From Singulisphaera sp. GP187 (GTDB lineage Bacteria > Planctomycetota > Planctomycetia > Gemmatales > Gemmataceae): a stretch of DNA of 64,000 nt. Position numbers and translations under genes: made by a program. The stretch's first letter is position 1. Every line of letters starts with the position of its first letter. The stretch lies in contig CAMDQN010000002.1 of NCBI GenBank assembly GCA_945905925.1, forward strand, positions 1 through 64,000, in the 5' to 3' direction. This document shows, in pieces, positions 50,449 to 58,998 of this stretch. The notes under the pieces were generated by a model that saw only the letters and a list, made by a program, of their open reading frames with translations, was not told where the DNA came from and did not search any database.

Positions 50449-51941
50449 TTCGACCCGCCGACGAGCGACACGTCCTTCAGCGTGAAAGGCACCCCAACCG
50501 GCTTCGCGTAACTGCCCCAGAACACGAGTTTCGTGGGCAGCGTCGGCCCGTCCTTCACCACGGGCAGTTCGAGCTTCATGCTCAGTACGATGCGTCCCTG
50601 ACGGGTGGGGTCGAAGTCGTTGGATGCGCGAATGAGTGCCGCGTCGAACGCGTTGCCGTCGGCGTCGGTGACGCGCAGCCCGTGAACGGTCTGGTTCCCG
50701 CCGGCCGCAGGCTTCACGTCCGCGAGATCATCGCCCGTGCGCGCCGGGTGAACCTTCAGCGGATCGTAACTCAACTTCACGATGACGAACCGCTTGCCGT
50801 CCGCGTCCGTGCGGAGCGACGCCTCCGTTGCCGTGTCCGCGTGGCCAGTTGCGGAAACCTCCTCCTTGGCGACGAGCGCGATCGTAACGAGCGGTTCCGG
50901 CGGAGAGCGCACCAGTCCGTAGACGGAACCGGTCAGTTCGCTCGCGGTCCCCGGACCGGTCTTGAGTTTGACGAGCGCCTGGCGCACGTTGGGCGTGAAC
51001 GGCGCACCTACCATCACCGGGTTCTTGGCATCCGGGTTCACGATGGTTATGGTGCCGTCCGCGTTCTGCACCACGACCACCTTGCCGCCCGGGACTGGTT
51101 TCACCTGCGGGCGGGCGCCGACGTGCGTGAGGTCCGGGAGCACCTTGCCGCCCTTGTTGTCGAGAGCGTTGGTCACCTTCACGTCAGCCGCGTATTGCCA
51201 GCCGAGTTTCGACTCCGGCCACACCTGGAGCACGGCTGACGCGAACAGGCGCGTACTCGACGCCTGGGGCACCTCGAACGCTTCGACCAACACGCCACCG
51301 TGAACGGACGCGGGCCGCTTCTTGCCCTCGCGGGCTTCGAGTATCACCGCGCTGTTGGGGTTCGCGGCCACGCGCCGAGCCACGCCATTCGCCGGGCGGA
51401 TCACGGTATACGGTGCGGAACCCGCCGAGTAGAACCCGCCGGCGCCCGCGATCTGAAGCCCGCCGGCGTCGCACACTTTCAGCACCGCTGCCCAGAACGT
51501 CACCTTGCCCGTCGTCGCGACGGTGATCTTCTTGGCCGCGAGTTCGTCCGCCTTCAAGCCGTCGAGAACGACCTCGCAACCGGCCTGCTTGGACAACTCC
51601 GCGAGCACAGCGTCGAGCGTCGCATCCTTCAGATTGAGTTCGACAATTGTCGGCGCGAGGGCGCGATCGTTCGACGCGCGGCGTTCGATCTTCCGCACGA
51701 GGTCTTTGGCGCGGTCGGCGATTTCGGCGTTGTCGGACTTGGTCGCAGCTCGGAGTTCGGCGAGCGCGAGAAGACCCAGATCGTCGAGGCGCTTCGAGGC
51801 GGCTTCGCGCTCGGCGTAGTCTTCGCTGCCGAGCTTTTCGATGAGTTGGGTCGCTTCGCGTGCGGTTGGTGGGGGTATTGGCGCACCGACTGCGGCGGCA
51901 ATGAGGAGAGTTGAAACACCGAGGAGAAGCGCGGACCGCAT
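50445..51941 (-). CDS. Secreted planctomycete protein, upstream partner of crcB
   Basis: This 498-residue protein has a signal peptide (MRSALLLGVSTLLIAAAVGA). A HEAT-like helical part follows at 27-88 (LIEKLGSEDYAEREAASKRL, DDLGLLALAELRAATKSDNA). The middle has a small STN/secretin-like segment (IVELNLKDATLDAVLAELSK, QAGCEVVLDG). The rest is beta-rich (FVIVKLSYDPLKVHPARTGD, IVLSMKLELPVVKDGPTLPT). Such proteins are common in planctomycetes with unknown function. It probably leads a two-gene transcript with crcB. Confidence 0.78.
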   Translation of the reverse strand: MRSALLLGVSTLLIAAAVGAPIPPPTAREATQLIEKLGSEDYAEREAASKRLDDLGLLALAELRAATKSDNAEIADRAKDLVRKIERRASNDRALAPTIVELNLKDATLDAVLAELSKQAGCEVVLDGLKADELAAKKITVATTGKVTFWAAVLKVCDAGGLQIAGAGGFYSAGSAPYTVIRPANGVARRVAANPNSAVILEAREGKKRPASVHGGVLVEAFEVPQASSTRLFASAVLQVWPESKLGWQYAADVKVTNALDNKGGKVLPDLTHVGARPQVKPVPGGKVVVVQNADGTITIVNPDAKNPVMVGAPFTPNVRQALVKLKTGPGTASELTGSVYGLVRSPPEPLVTIALVAKEEVSATGHADTATEASLRTDADGKRFVIVKLSYDPLKVHPARTGDDLADVKPAAGGNQTVHGLRVTDADGNAFDAALIRASNDFDPTRQGRIVLSMKLELPVVKDGPTLPTKLVFWGSYAKPVGVPFTLKDVSLVGGSK

Positions 51942-51977
51942 GACGAACCCACCGGGAGGAGCGCGGCGCCAACGCCT

Positions 51978-52199
51978 TCAGCCTACCGGATGCGGAACGT
52001 GTGGGGCAAGAGTGAGCGTGGATTCGGACGAACGCGACGGGGGCAACGACCGAACCGGGGGTAACGTGGACCGGCATTCTTCCTGCTCGCGCAGCCCGTC
52101 GCAACAGTGGAGTTCACCGATGCCCGCGCACTCCGGGCACGGTATCCACGACCCACCAACCAGAGCCACGTGTTTGCCGTAACAGAGTGGGCAGAGCAT
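51978..52199 (-). CDS. Small Cys-rich zinc-ribbon-like protein
   Basis: This 73-residue protein begins MLCPLCYGKHVALVGGSWIP and continues with CPECAGIGELHCCDG. The CPLC ... CPEC arrangement with a later CC resembles DnaJ-type zinc ribbons. From general knowledge, near-identical starts occur in many small Gemmata proteins. The second half is charged and low in complexity. A strong gGAGGGAAC site precedes ATG 52199. It may be a translation or assembly accessory, but this is unknown. Confidence 0.65.
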   Translation of the reverse strand: MLCPLCYGKHVALVGGSWIPCPECAGIGELHCCDGLREQEECRSTLPPVRSLPPSRSSESTLTLAPHVPHPVG

Positions 52200-52302
52200 C
52201 GGGTTCCCTCCTGAACAAATGAGTGGGCTGGGAGTGTTGTACCACGCCGCGGGGCGCGGTTGCGATGACCGTAGCGGTCGCGATTCCCGTCTGAAACTGA
52301 CC

Positions 52303-52323
52303 CCTCCAGGTCCGACGCTAAAC
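52303..52323. repeat. GGTCCGACGCTAAAC motif
   Basis: One copy of the intergenic motif (ccaggtccgacgctaaac) just past the stop codon of the 110-residue gene. It has no partner arm here. Confidence 0.45.
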
Positions 52324-52324
52324 A

Positions 52325-52657
52325 TCAACGCGCGGCGCGCCGAACGGCGGTGCGTTCGTTCCGGCGCGCCGCGTCGCGCACGTCCGAGGGGCACGTTTTC
52401 CGCAACACCACGTGACACATTATTGCGGTGCCGAGGTTCTGATCTGCCTCCGCTTCGCCTAACTGGTAAGCCGCGCGGCACTCCTCGGGTGTGAGTTGCT
52501 CTCGCTCCTCCGACCAGTCGCGGAACGCGGACCAGAGCCAGTGCCGCAGCGGGCGGTTCGGCGCACCGAGCGCCAGGCGCGCGAAGTCCACGGCGCTTTC
52601 GTCGGTCACAACACCGGCCGCGAACCACGCGGGCGGGAATAGCGGAGAAGCGTTCAT
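52325..52657 (-). CDS. Small protein behind the GNAT gene, unknown
   Basis: This 110-residue protein has many Ala, Glu, Arg and Trp residues in two or three helices (ARLALGAPNRPLRHWLWSAF, RDWSEEREQLTPEECRAAYQ). No family was recognised. Its ATG at 52657 overlaps the stop of the GNAT gene (ATGA), so it is co-translated with it. This context is the main support that it is real. Confidence 0.65.
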   Translation of the reverse strand: MNASPLFPPAWFAAGVVTDESAVDFARLALGAPNRPLRHWLWSAFRDWSEEREQLTPEECRAAYQLGEAEADQNLGTAIMCHVVLRKTCPSDVRDAARRNERTAVRRAAR

Positions 52658-53133
52658 CCGATGTGTGCGTCGCGGCCAGCGAGCGGGTACACTTCCATCA
52701 TGCCGTATTCGGTCTCACTCATGCCGAGCGCGTGATAGGTGGCCTGCGCGCGGGTGTTCTCCCGATCGAAGTACAATCGAATGCCGATTACAGCGGGATC
52801 ACTTGTCGCCTGCTGTTCGATTGCGCGATAGAGCGAGCGGAACACGCCACTGCGGCGAGCGTCTTCACGCACGTACACGCTCTGCACCCACCAGAACCAG
52901 CCGTTGCGCCAGTCGCTCCACTCGAACGTCACCATTATCTGCCCGACTACTTCGCCATCGCGTTCGACCACGGTGTAAAACCCACGAGCGGAGTCGGACA
53001 GCACCGCGCGCACGCCGGCGGTGAGCACGGCGGGATCGAGCCGCTTGTCCTCCGTCTCCCACGCGATCGCGGTGTTGAACGCCACCAATACTTTTTCGTC
53101 GGTTGCGGTCGCGCGGCGGATGGTCAGGTTCAT
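52654..53133 (-). CDS. GNAT-family N-acetyltransferase
   Basis: This 159-residue protein is a typical GNAT: NLTIRRATATDEKVLVAFNT at the start, GEVVGQIMVTFEWSDWRNG, the acetyl-CoA loop WVQSVYVREDARRSGVFRSL and IGIRLYFDRENTRAQATYHA, then LGMSETEYGMMEV. It is a cytoplasmic acyl transferase; the acceptor is unknown. It is coupled to the next minus-strand gene and divergent from apt. Confidence 0.9.
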   Translation of the reverse strand: MNLTIRRATATDEKVLVAFNTAIAWETEDKRLDPAVLTAGVRAVLSDSARGFYTVVERDGEVVGQIMVTFEWSDWRNGWFWWVQSVYVREDARRSGVFRSLYRAIEQQATSDPAVIGIRLYFDRENTRAQATYHALGMSETEYGMMEVYPLAGRDAHIG

Positions 53134-53211
53134 GCCGTTCTCCCCAAGTCGGTCCGGTGCTTCCCGTTTCGGCGCGGTACGCTAAGACAAGCAAAGCACC
53201 AGGAGCAACCG

Positions 53212-53724
53212 ATGGACCTCAGAGCGTACATCCGCGACGTGCCAGACTTCCCCAAACCCGGAATCACGTTCAAGGACATCATGCCGCTGCTCGGCACCCC
53301 GGCGGCGTTCGCGTTCGCAATAGCCGAACTCGCGGGGCACTACCCGGTGACGGGCATCGACGCGATCGCGGCGGCCGAGGCCCGTGGGTTCCTGTTCGCC
53401 GCGCCGATGGCGCTCACGATGAAGAAGCCACTGATCCCGTTCCGCAAGCCGGGGAAACTGCCGGGCGCGACCCACAGTTTCAAATACGACCTCGAATACG
53501 GTTCGGCCGAACTCCACGTCCACTCCGATGCGATCACGGCCGGGGCGCGTGTCCTCGTTGTTGACGACGTCCTCGCGACTGGTGGCACGATGGCCGCGGC
53601 GTGCCAACTCGTCGAGCGGGCCGGCGGCACCGTGGTCGGGTGCGCGTTCCTCATCGAACTCGCGTCCCTGAACGGCCGGCTTCCGCTCGCGGGGTACGAC
53701 ATCTTCAGTCTCCTGACGTACTGA
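53212..53724 (+). CDS. apt: Adenine phosphoribosyltransferase
   Basis: This 170-residue protein converts adenine and PRPP to AMP. It shows IRDVPDFPKPGITFKDIMPL at the start, IAAAEARGFLFAAPMALTM, IPFRKPGKLPGATHSFKYDL and the PRPP-binding motif RVLVVDDVLATGGTMAAA at 113-130. Length and order of motifs match the family. The ATG at 53212 follows an AGGAG site. It stands between the divergent GNAT gene and the membrane pair. Confidence 0.96.
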   Translation: MDLRAYIRDVPDFPKPGITFKDIMPLLGTPAAFAFAIAELAGHYPVTGIDAIAAAEARGFLFAAPMALTMKKPLIPFRKPGKLPGATHSFKYDLEYGSAELHVHSDAITAGARVLVVDDVLATGGTMAAACQLVERAGGTVVGCAFLIELASLNGRLPLAGYDIFSLLTY

Positions 53725-53738
53725 CCCCGAGGCGACCC

Positions 53739-54341
53739 GTGGCACGCGACCCCCACGACGACTACTACCACGACGACCCGGACCGCGCCGAGCGTGAGCG
53801 CCGCCCGGACGACAACCGTGGCGACCACACCGAGCGGATTGTGACGACGGCCCGCGGCGCGGTCGCGTTCCCGGCCTTGTTGCTCGTTCTCAACGGGTTC
53901 CTCGGCCTCGCGTTCGTTGCGATACTGTCGGTGCCGCTGCTCTTCCAACCGGAGATGATGGTCAAGGCGATGCGCGATATGGCCGCACAGCGACCGCCTG
54001 GCCCCGATCGCCAAGAAGCAGAACAAGAAGCGGATCAACTGGAACAGCAGATCCAACAGAACCCCGTGGCCCTGCGCACCGAGGCCGCGATCTACGTGGG
54101 CATCCTGGCCTTCGCGAACCTGCTCGCGATCGTGGGCGGGTTATCCATGCGGGCGCTGGGCAGTTACCAATTGAGCCTGGCCGGCGCGATCGTGTCCCTC
54201 GTCCCGATGCTAACCGGTTTTTCGTGCTGCTGCACGGGTGTGCCGCTCGGCCTGTGGGCGCTAATCGTGCTGCTCAACCCTGCCGTGAAGGCCGGGTTCA
54301 CCACGAGCCGCGGATTTGCGTACCCCTCGGACCGGTACTGA
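53739..54341 (+). CDS. Membrane protein with acidic/basic N-terminus (paralogue 1)
   Basis: This 200-residue protein has a hydrophilic N-terminus of Asp, Arg and His (ARDPHDDYYHDDPDRAERER), then transmembrane segments at about 46-70, 115-135, 140-165 and 166-185. It contains the ALGSYQLSLAGAIVSLVPML segment and GVPLGLWALIVLLNPAVKAG. It uses a GTG start at 53739. The next gene encodes a similar layout, so the two look like a diverged tandem pair. Confidence 0.72.
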   Translation: MARDPHDDYYHDDPDRAERERRPDDNRGDHTERIVTTARGAVAFPALLLVLNGFLGLAFVAILSVPLLFQPEMMVKAMRDMAAQRPPGPDRQEAEQEADQLEQQIQQNPVALRTEAAIYVGILAFANLLAIVGGLSMRALGSYQLSLAGAIVSLVPMLTGFSCCCTGVPLGLWALIVLLNPAVKAGFTTSRGFAYPSDRY

Positions 54342-54359
54342 CCCCAACAGGAACCTCGG

Positions 54360-55013
54360 ATGCCCACGGTTAGTTGCCCGTCGTGCGGCCGCCCACTGGA
54401 AGTGGACGACGCCTACCGCGACTGGACGGTGCGGTGTCCACACTGCGCGACCGAGTTCGTTCCGGCTGAGGTCGCCCCGGCGCCACTCCCGCGAGACCGG
54501 CGCGACGAACGTGACGACCGTGACGGGTACGAGGACGACTACGACCGTCCGCGCCGGCGCCGCCGGCGGGAGCCCGACCCGGAGCGCGACGAGCGGGAGC
54601 GCCACGAGGCGGTGCGTCTGGCTCACGGCCCGGGAACGTGGTTGGAGGTGTGCGGCTGGGTCGGCGGACTTGTCCTCTCCGGCTCCGCCTTGTTCTGGTT
54701 CATGGTGGCCGCGAACCAGGCGAACGGCAACGGAGCGGGCCAGGTGCTGTTCGGTCTCGTCTCCGGCTTCCTCGTGCTGCCGTACACCATCGTCATGGTC
54801 GTCGGCGGGCGGAAGTTGCGGGCGTTATCCAGTTACGGTTGGGCGATGACCGCGTCCATTGTGGGGGTCGCGTCCTTCGCTCTGATTTTCTGCGTCTGCG
54901 GTTGCTCCCTCGTCCCCGTCGGGTTCGGCATCTGGGGCATCGTGACGCTCAACAACCCCGTCGTGCAGCGAGCGTTGCGGCGCAACTACGAGCCTCGCAA
55001 CTGGGACGACTGA
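54360..55013 (+). CDS. Zinc-ribbon membrane protein (paralogue 2)
   Basis: This 217-residue protein begins with a zinc ribbon ([24 protein letters not shown]), then a charged Asp/Arg/Glu run (residues 46-82) and about four transmembrane segments. The C-terminal half, [40 protein letters not shown], resembles the end of the previous gene. It starts 18 bases after that gene. The N-terminal ribbon is missing from the first paralogue. Confidence 0.75.
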   Translation: MPTVSCPSCGRPLEVDDAYRDWTVRCPHCATEFVPAEVAPAPLPRDRRDERDDRDGYEDDYDRPRRRRRREPDPERDERERHEAVRLAHGPGTWLEVCGWVGGLVLSGSALFWFMVAANQANGNGAGQVLFGLVSGFLVLPYTIVMVVGGRKLRALSSYGWAMTASIVGVASFALIFCVCGCSLVPVGFGIWGIVTLNNPVVQRALRRNYEPRNWDD

Positions 55014-55048
55014 GCGAACCAAATTCTCCTTCTGGAACCAACGACCCC

Positions 55049-55447
55049 ATGAACACGACACTAGATTTCGACAAGGCTGGCGGGCTGGTGCCCGCCATCG
55101 CGCAAGACGCGGACACCGGCGAGGTACTCATGCTCGCGTGGATGAACCGCGAAGCGTTCGACGAAACCGTGCGCACCGGCCGCGCGGTGTACTTCAGCCG
55201 GAGCCGCAACAAGCTCTGGCGCAAAGGCGAAGAGAGCGGGCACTTCCAAGAAGTAAAGGGGGTGTTCATCGACTGCGACGCCGACACCGTGCTGCTCAAG
55301 GTGAAGCAGATCGGCGGGGCCGCGTGCCACGAAGGCTACAAGAGTTGTTTCTTCCGCCAACTCGACGAGGGCGAACTGAAGGTCATCGCGGAACGCATCT
55401 TCGATCCGAAAGCCGTTTACAAGAAAGCAGAAGAAGGTAAAAGGTAA
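55049..55447 (+). CDS. hisI: Phosphoribosyl-AMP cyclohydrolase
   Basis: This 132-residue protein opens the pyrimidine ring in histidine synthesis (third step). It has [39 protein letters not shown], the metal site [32 protein letters not shown] and the Cys residues that bind zinc. It lacks a HisE domain, so it is the single-domain form. No other his biosynthesis gene is near. The stop codon lies in the left arm of the 28-base inverted repeat, which also encodes the C-terminal EGKR. Confidence 0.95.
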   Translation: MNTTLDFDKAGGLVPAIAQDADTGEVLMLAWMNREAFDETVRTGRAVYFSRSRNKLWRKGEESGHFQEVKGVFIDCDADTVLLKVKQIGGAACHEGYKSCFFRQLDEGELKVIAERIFDPKAVYKKAEEGKR

Positions 55448-55517
55448 AAGGAAAAGCGAAGACGAATACCGGGCACCCTTGCGCCTCGGGGTATTCGTCT
55501 TCGCTTTTCCTTTTACC
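55443..55517. repeat. 28-base perfect inverted repeat across the hisI stop
   Basis: Arms 55443-55470 and 55490-55517 (ggtaaaaggaaaagcgaaga... and its exact complement) enclose 19 bases. It contains the hisI stop codon. It may be a terminator: the right arm ends in a T-rich stretch (cttttccttttacc). Confidence 0.85.
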
Positions 55518-55610
55518 TCCCGCCGAAGACGGGTTCGGCTTGTCCTCGGACACGCGGTCGCGGTATCGTGCCGGGTGAAGGTCACCCTGATCCCGGCACG
55601 GACGCACACC

Positions 55611-56585
55611 ATGACCCGCTCCCTCGCGTTCTGTCTGCTCGCGCTTCTGCTCGCTGGCTGCAACCGCTATCACACGCGCGCACAGGGTCCGTTCGGGAAG
55701 CCCATCAAGGAGCCGCCCCCACCATACGGCGCGATGACGCCGCCCAAGCCCCCGCCAGAAGTCGATGCGGACCCGGACACGCGCCCGCCTTTCCTCAAGC
55801 CCCCCGAACCGAAACCGAAACTGCCGTCGCCGTTCGCGCCGAAAACGCCCGCGACACCGAACACGCCCGACGCGAAGAGCCTCACCGAACTGAAAGCGGT
55901 TCTTGCGACCGCAAGCGCCGCGTGGAAAGCCGTGGGCACGTTCGAGGGCACACTCACGCGGCGCGAGATCAACCCGCAAGGCGCGCCGACCAGCGAAGTC
56001 GTGCTGTTCCAGTTCCGCAAGGAACCGCTGGGCGTGTACACGCGGACGATCAGCGAGAACGGCAAGGGCCGCGAAGTCATCTACAGCCCCGGCAAGCACA
56101 GTGACAAGTTGTACCTCGCGCTCGGTCAAGGCGACGTCAAGTTGCTCCGCGCCGGGACCGTGTTGCCAGGCGTTTCGCCCGACGACCCGCGTGTGAAGGA
56201 AAAGACCCGCTACAGCATCCGCGACGCCGGGTTCGGGAAGAACCTCACGAAACTCACCGACCTGCTCGCGAAGATGGAAGCGGGGAAACTACCGCCTGAT
56301 TCGCTCACACTCCACGGACCGGTGAAGCGTGACGAGTACCCCTACACGCTCACGGGCGTGACGCACAACCTGCGCGCCGACGACGACCCGCTGTTCCCCA
56401 AGGGTGGGAGCCGTACGTTCTTCTTCGATCCGAACGAAAAGTCACCGTTTCACGGGCTACCGGTGCTGATTATTGCGACCGACGCGGCGGGCAAGGAAGC
56501 CGAGTACTACCTGTTTGAAAAGGTGAAGTCGCCGGCCAAACTCACCGATGCGGACTTCGACCCGGCCCGACTCGGAAAGAAATAG
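55611..56585 (+). CDS. DUF1571 lipoprotein
   Basis: This 324-residue protein has a lipoprotein signal (LLALLLAGCNRYH, with Cys near 17). A Pro-rich linker (about 30-85) follows. The DUF1571 domain spans the rest: FEGTLTRREINPQGAPTSEV, VVLFQFRKEPLGVYTRTISE, NGKGREVIYSPGKHSDKLYL, KEAEYYLFEKVKSPAKLTDA. The domain is related to outer-membrane lipoprotein-sorting folds of the LolA/LolB kind; the role in planctomycetes is not known. I chose ATG 55611, the start of the signal peptide. Confidence 0.87.
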   Translation: MTRSLAFCLLALLLAGCNRYHTRAQGPFGKPIKEPPPPYGAMTPPKPPPEVDADPDTRPPFLKPPEPKPKLPSPFAPKTPATPNTPDAKSLTELKAVLATASAAWKAVGTFEGTLTRREINPQGAPTSEVVLFQFRKEPLGVYTRTISENGKGREVIYSPGKHSDKLYLALGQGDVKLLRAGTVLPGVSPDDPRVKEKTRYSIRDAGFGKNLTKLTDLLAKMEAGKLPPDSLTLHGPVKRDEYPYTLTGVTHNLRADDDPLFPKGGSRTFFFDPNEKSPFHGLPVLIIATDAAGKEAEYYLFEKVKSPAKLTDADFDPARLGKK

Positions 56586-56628
56586 GTTTATTGTGAACTG
56601 CGTCCCTTGGGGTCGCTCGCTCAACGTG

Positions 56629-56656
56629 TTTTGTAGGGTGGGCACTGCCCACCTCT
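56629..56656. repeat. TTTTGTAGGGTGGGC single arm, copy 3
   Basis: One arm (ttttgtagggtgggcactgc, then ccacctctt) of the family found at 9124-9226, without its partner. It lies in the spacer between the convergent DUF1571 and 56660 genes. Confidence 0.7.
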
Positions 56657-56659
56657 TCG

Positions 56660-56950
56660 TCAGTTGTTGAACCAGACATAGTGGACCGCGACCGCGATCA
56701 GAGCGAGTGCCACGAAGATTGGATACGACGCGAATTTGATCGCGTTGGTGAGCTTCGACACTTCCGGGTCGCGAGCCATTCCCAACGGGCACGAGGCTAG
56801 GCCGAGACCGACACCGGCCACGGCGAGAATGATGTCGGTTGTCCGGTCGTGAACAACAAACATCGCGCCGATCGCCGCGAGCGCGAGGTAGACGAGCATG
56901 TCGGCCGGTGTCAGTCCGAGCCACTCTAACAGTTCGTTGTTCTTCGCCAT
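56660..56950 (-). CDS. Small three-pass membrane protein
   Basis: This 96-residue protein has three transmembrane segments (about 17-33, 38-56, 72-93: MLVYLALAAIGAMFVV, DIILAVAGVGLGLASCPLGM, YPIFVALALIAVAVHYVWF). No function can be assigned. It stands alone. Confidence 0.6.
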   Translation of the reverse strand: MAKNNELLEWLGLTPADMLVYLALAAIGAMFVVHDRTTDIILAVAGVGLGLASCPLGMARDPEVSKLTNAIKFASYPIFVALALIAVAVHYVWFNN

Positions 56951-57265
56951 GTCAAACCTATAGCGTGTGCGAGTGGTCCGGAGCGATCATGCTAAACCAC
57001 GTCGCCAGGTGGGTCAATTCCCTGCGGATGCCCTGTCATCGTGTCAGCGGGAATGAAAGTCGTGGCAGGTTCGCGGGCGAGGAAATGTGCGAACCGACTT
57101 GACACGGTGTCTGCATCTAACGTATTCTTCAGTGGTTATAGCCGTCCCGCTACTCTCCGTTCGGGCTTCGGCACTTCGTTTGCTACAACCCAATTTCCAG
57201 GCTCCTTCCACGCGGCGTTGCCAGTCGGGTTCTTCCCGCCTCGCGCACGTCCGGGGAGGTTAAAT
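56951..57265. other. Intergenic stretch with candidate promoter
   Basis: No gene was supported in this 315-base space before the response regulator. A perfect TTGACA at 57099-57104 is followed by a poor -10 (gtattc after 17 bases), so a promoter for the regulator-groES pair is possible but weak. Confidence 0.4.
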
Positions 57266-57772
57266 ATGACTTCCGCGACACCCCCTGACCTTCGCTCCGC
57301 TTGGGGCGAACCGACGAAGACCGGACCCGCGAACGACCCGTGGCGGTTCTCGATCCTCATTGCCGACGACGATCGCGGCACACGCGAAGCGCTGGGCGAG
57401 ATGCTCGCGGCTCGCGGGTTCCGCACGATGCTCGCCGCCGACGGGGGCGAAGCCGTTGAACTCGTTCAGGTGGACCTCGTTCACCTCGTTCTGTTCGACA
57501 TGCACATGCCCCGACTCACGGGTCTGGAAGCGTTCGCGGTGATTCGGCAGACGCTCGACCGCATCCTGCCGGCGGTGCTCATGACCGCGGACGCGACCAA
57601 CGACCTGATCCGCCAAGCGTTCGCGGCGCAGGTGTACAGCGTGATTCCAAAGCCGGTGAACGGGAACGTCGTATTACACACTCTGGAACGGGCGCTCGCG
57701 AAAGTGTACGGGCCACGCCCGGACCCGCAAGACAAGGTCGAAGGGCCACGCCCGCCGACCAGCGACGAATGA
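57266..57772 (+). CDS. Response regulator, receiver only
   Basis: This 168-residue protein is a receiver domain after 28 flexible residues. It shows the acidic DDD at 34-36, phospho-acceptor Asp78 in VLFDMHMPRLTGL, Thr107 in VLMTADATN and Lys129 in SVIPKPVNG. It has no output domain; the C-terminal 22 residues are Pro-rich and charged. The ATG at 57266 has a GGGGAGGT site. The groES gene starts 40 bases after its stop, so they may be co-transcribed, which is unusual. Confidence 0.92.
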   Translation: MTSATPPDLRSAWGEPTKTGPANDPWRFSILIADDDRGTREALGEMLAARGFRTMLAADGGEAVELVQVDLVHLVLFDMHMPRLTGLEAFAVIRQTLDRILPAVLMTADATNDLIRQAFAAQVYSVIPKPVNGNVVLHTLERALAKVYGPRPDPQDKVEGPRPPTSDE

Positions 57773-57812
57773 CGAACCGATTACGAGTGACAACCCAACA
57801 GGAGACTTCCCG

Positions 57813-58109
57813 ATGGCGGCGTTGAAGATCGTCCCACTGAACGACAAGATCGTGGTTGAACGGCTCGAAGCGGATGACAAGTCGGTGGGCGGCATCATCC
57901 TCCCGGACAGCGCGAAGGAAAAGCCGAAGCAGGGCAAGGTGCTCGCGGTCGGCGGAGGCAAGCCGCTCGACGACGGCAAGCGCGCCCCGTTCCAGGTGAA
58001 GGTGGGCGACCGCGTCCTCTTCACGAGCTACGCAGGCAGCGAAGTGACCATCGACGGCAAAGAGTACCTCATCGTGACCGAAGACGATCTGCTCGCCGTG
58101 GTTGACTAG
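57813..58109 (+). CDS. groES: Co-chaperonin GroES
   Basis: This 98-residue protein is a GroES: LKIVPLNDKIVVERLEADDK, the mobile loop KSVGGIILPDSAKEKPKQGK, VLAVGGGKPLDDGKRAPFQV, VKVGDRVLFTSYAGSEVTID and YLIVTEDDLLAVV at the end. It caps GroEL. No groEL follows; the next element is a long inverted repeat. It is thus an orphan groES linked to a response regulator. It may serve one of several GroELs in this genome. Confidence 0.96.
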   Translation: MAALKIVPLNDKIVVERLEADDKSVGGIILPDSAKEKPKQGKVLAVGGGKPLDDGKRAPFQVKVGDRVLFTSYAGSEVTIDGKEYLIVTEDDLLAVVD

Positions 58110-58111
58110 AA

Positions 58112-58195
58112 AAGTGCTGAGTGCTGAGTAAAAGGCAGAAGACCAGAGGCACGAACGCCCTTGGTCTTCTGCCTTTTACTCAGCACTCAGCACTT
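58112..58195. repeat. 34-base perfect inverted repeat after groES
   Basis: Arms 58112-58145 and 58162-58195 (aagtgctgagtgctgagtaa... and its exact complement) enclose 16 bases. It starts 3 bases past the groES stop and could terminate the transcript. The groEL expected here is replaced by this repeat and the RRM remnant. Confidence 0.85.
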
Positions 58196-58228
58196 GTCGG
58201 AAAACTTCTTGCGACCCCGTTCGCGCAG

Positions 58229-58450
58229 ATGATTAAGGGACCGCGAAACCGGGCGCGCGGGTTCGGGTTCGTCGAAATGGCCAACGACATCGAAGTCCAG
58301 GCGGCCATCGCCGTGCTCAACGACCAACCGATGAACGGACGCCCGCTAACGGTGAACGTCGCGAAACCGCGCGAAGCCGGTGGTGGCCGGCGCGCGGGCG
58401 GAAGAGGCGAAGAAGGCGAAGAAGGCGAAGGCTACGGCGGTGGGGGATAA
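58229..58450 (+). pseudogene. Truncated RRM RNA-binding protein
   Basis: The second half of an RNA recognition motif is clear: RGFGFVEMAND (RNP1, with the aromatic residues), then VQAAIAVLNDQPMNGRPLTV and NVAKPREA, and a Gly/Arg/Glu-rich tail. The first half, with RNP2 (typically LYVGNL), is missing; the sequence before it is the groES repeat. Reading from ATG 58229 gives MIKGPRNRARGFGFVEM, so a 5' deletion next to the repeat is likely. Alternatively it is an expressed fragment. Planctomycetes and cyanobacteria have whole proteins of this type (about 100-120 residues). Confidence 0.75.
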
Positions 58451-58722
58451 TCGCTACTGAGCCAGTTGTTGTCGCGTTTTAGCGTCGGACCCGCAGCGAT
58501 CACTCTCTTCAGAAGCACGGCCCCGACGGGTCCGACGCCAACAGGTGACTTCATCCAGATTTTCGCGCGGCGCATCGTCTGTTGTGGACTGGGACTTGAG
58601 GAAAACTTTACAGACCCCCACAGTTTTTCCTTGACCTTCGCGCCCCAAATCGTCAACCTACCCCCCACGTCGCTCGATGGATCAGCGACGCCCATCACTC
58701 AAAACCAGGGAGGGTCACACCA
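58451..58722. other. Intergenic stretch with TTTAGCGTCGGACC motif
   Basis: No gene was found. It carries ttttagcgtcggaccc at 58477-58492 and its partner-like gggtccgacgcc at about 58529. Then follows a T-rich stretch (aaaactttacagacccccac) before the 58723 gene. Confidence 0.5.
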
Positions 58723-58998
58723 ATGCTCGTTACCACCGAATCCAAGGCTCAGGGTTGGCGCGCGGTCGCGATCTTCGATGATCGCGGGGACGCACTCGTC
58801 TTCGTCGGCCGCTCGTCCACGCAGGTCCGCCAACAGTACATCGAAGCGTTCGCGGAAGTCCTCGATGAAGAAGAACGCGAACACGTCACCACAATCCAGC
58901 TTCAGCAATGGAGCGGTGCCCCGGACGCGGGCCGCTGGGTGCTCAAGAACACGCTGAAGGTGCCGGTACCGGTCGCGAAACTCCACGTCGCCGCGTAA
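58723..58998 (+). CDS. Small conserved hypothetical protein
   Basis: This 91-residue protein is a small alpha/beta protein: [72 protein letters not shown]. It has a good start (ggagggtcacacca before the ATG) and a charged middle helix. I recognise no family. It is followed by the damaged macrodomain gene. Confidence 0.65.
   Translation: MLVTTESKAQGWRAVAIFDDRGDALVFVGRSSTQVRQQYIEAFAEVLDEEEREHVTTIQLQQWSGAPDAGRWVLKNTLKVPVPVAKLHVAA

Noticed and set aside
50449-50700. Fluoride riboswitch before crcB
   Set aside because: The region before crcB is the coding sequence of the 498-residue protein; no crcB-motif fold was recognised.
58112-58195. CIRCE-like element near groES (agcactcagcac)
   Set aside because: It lies downstream of groES, within a longer perfect palindrome, and its spacing does not match TTAGCACTC-N9-GAGTGCTAA.
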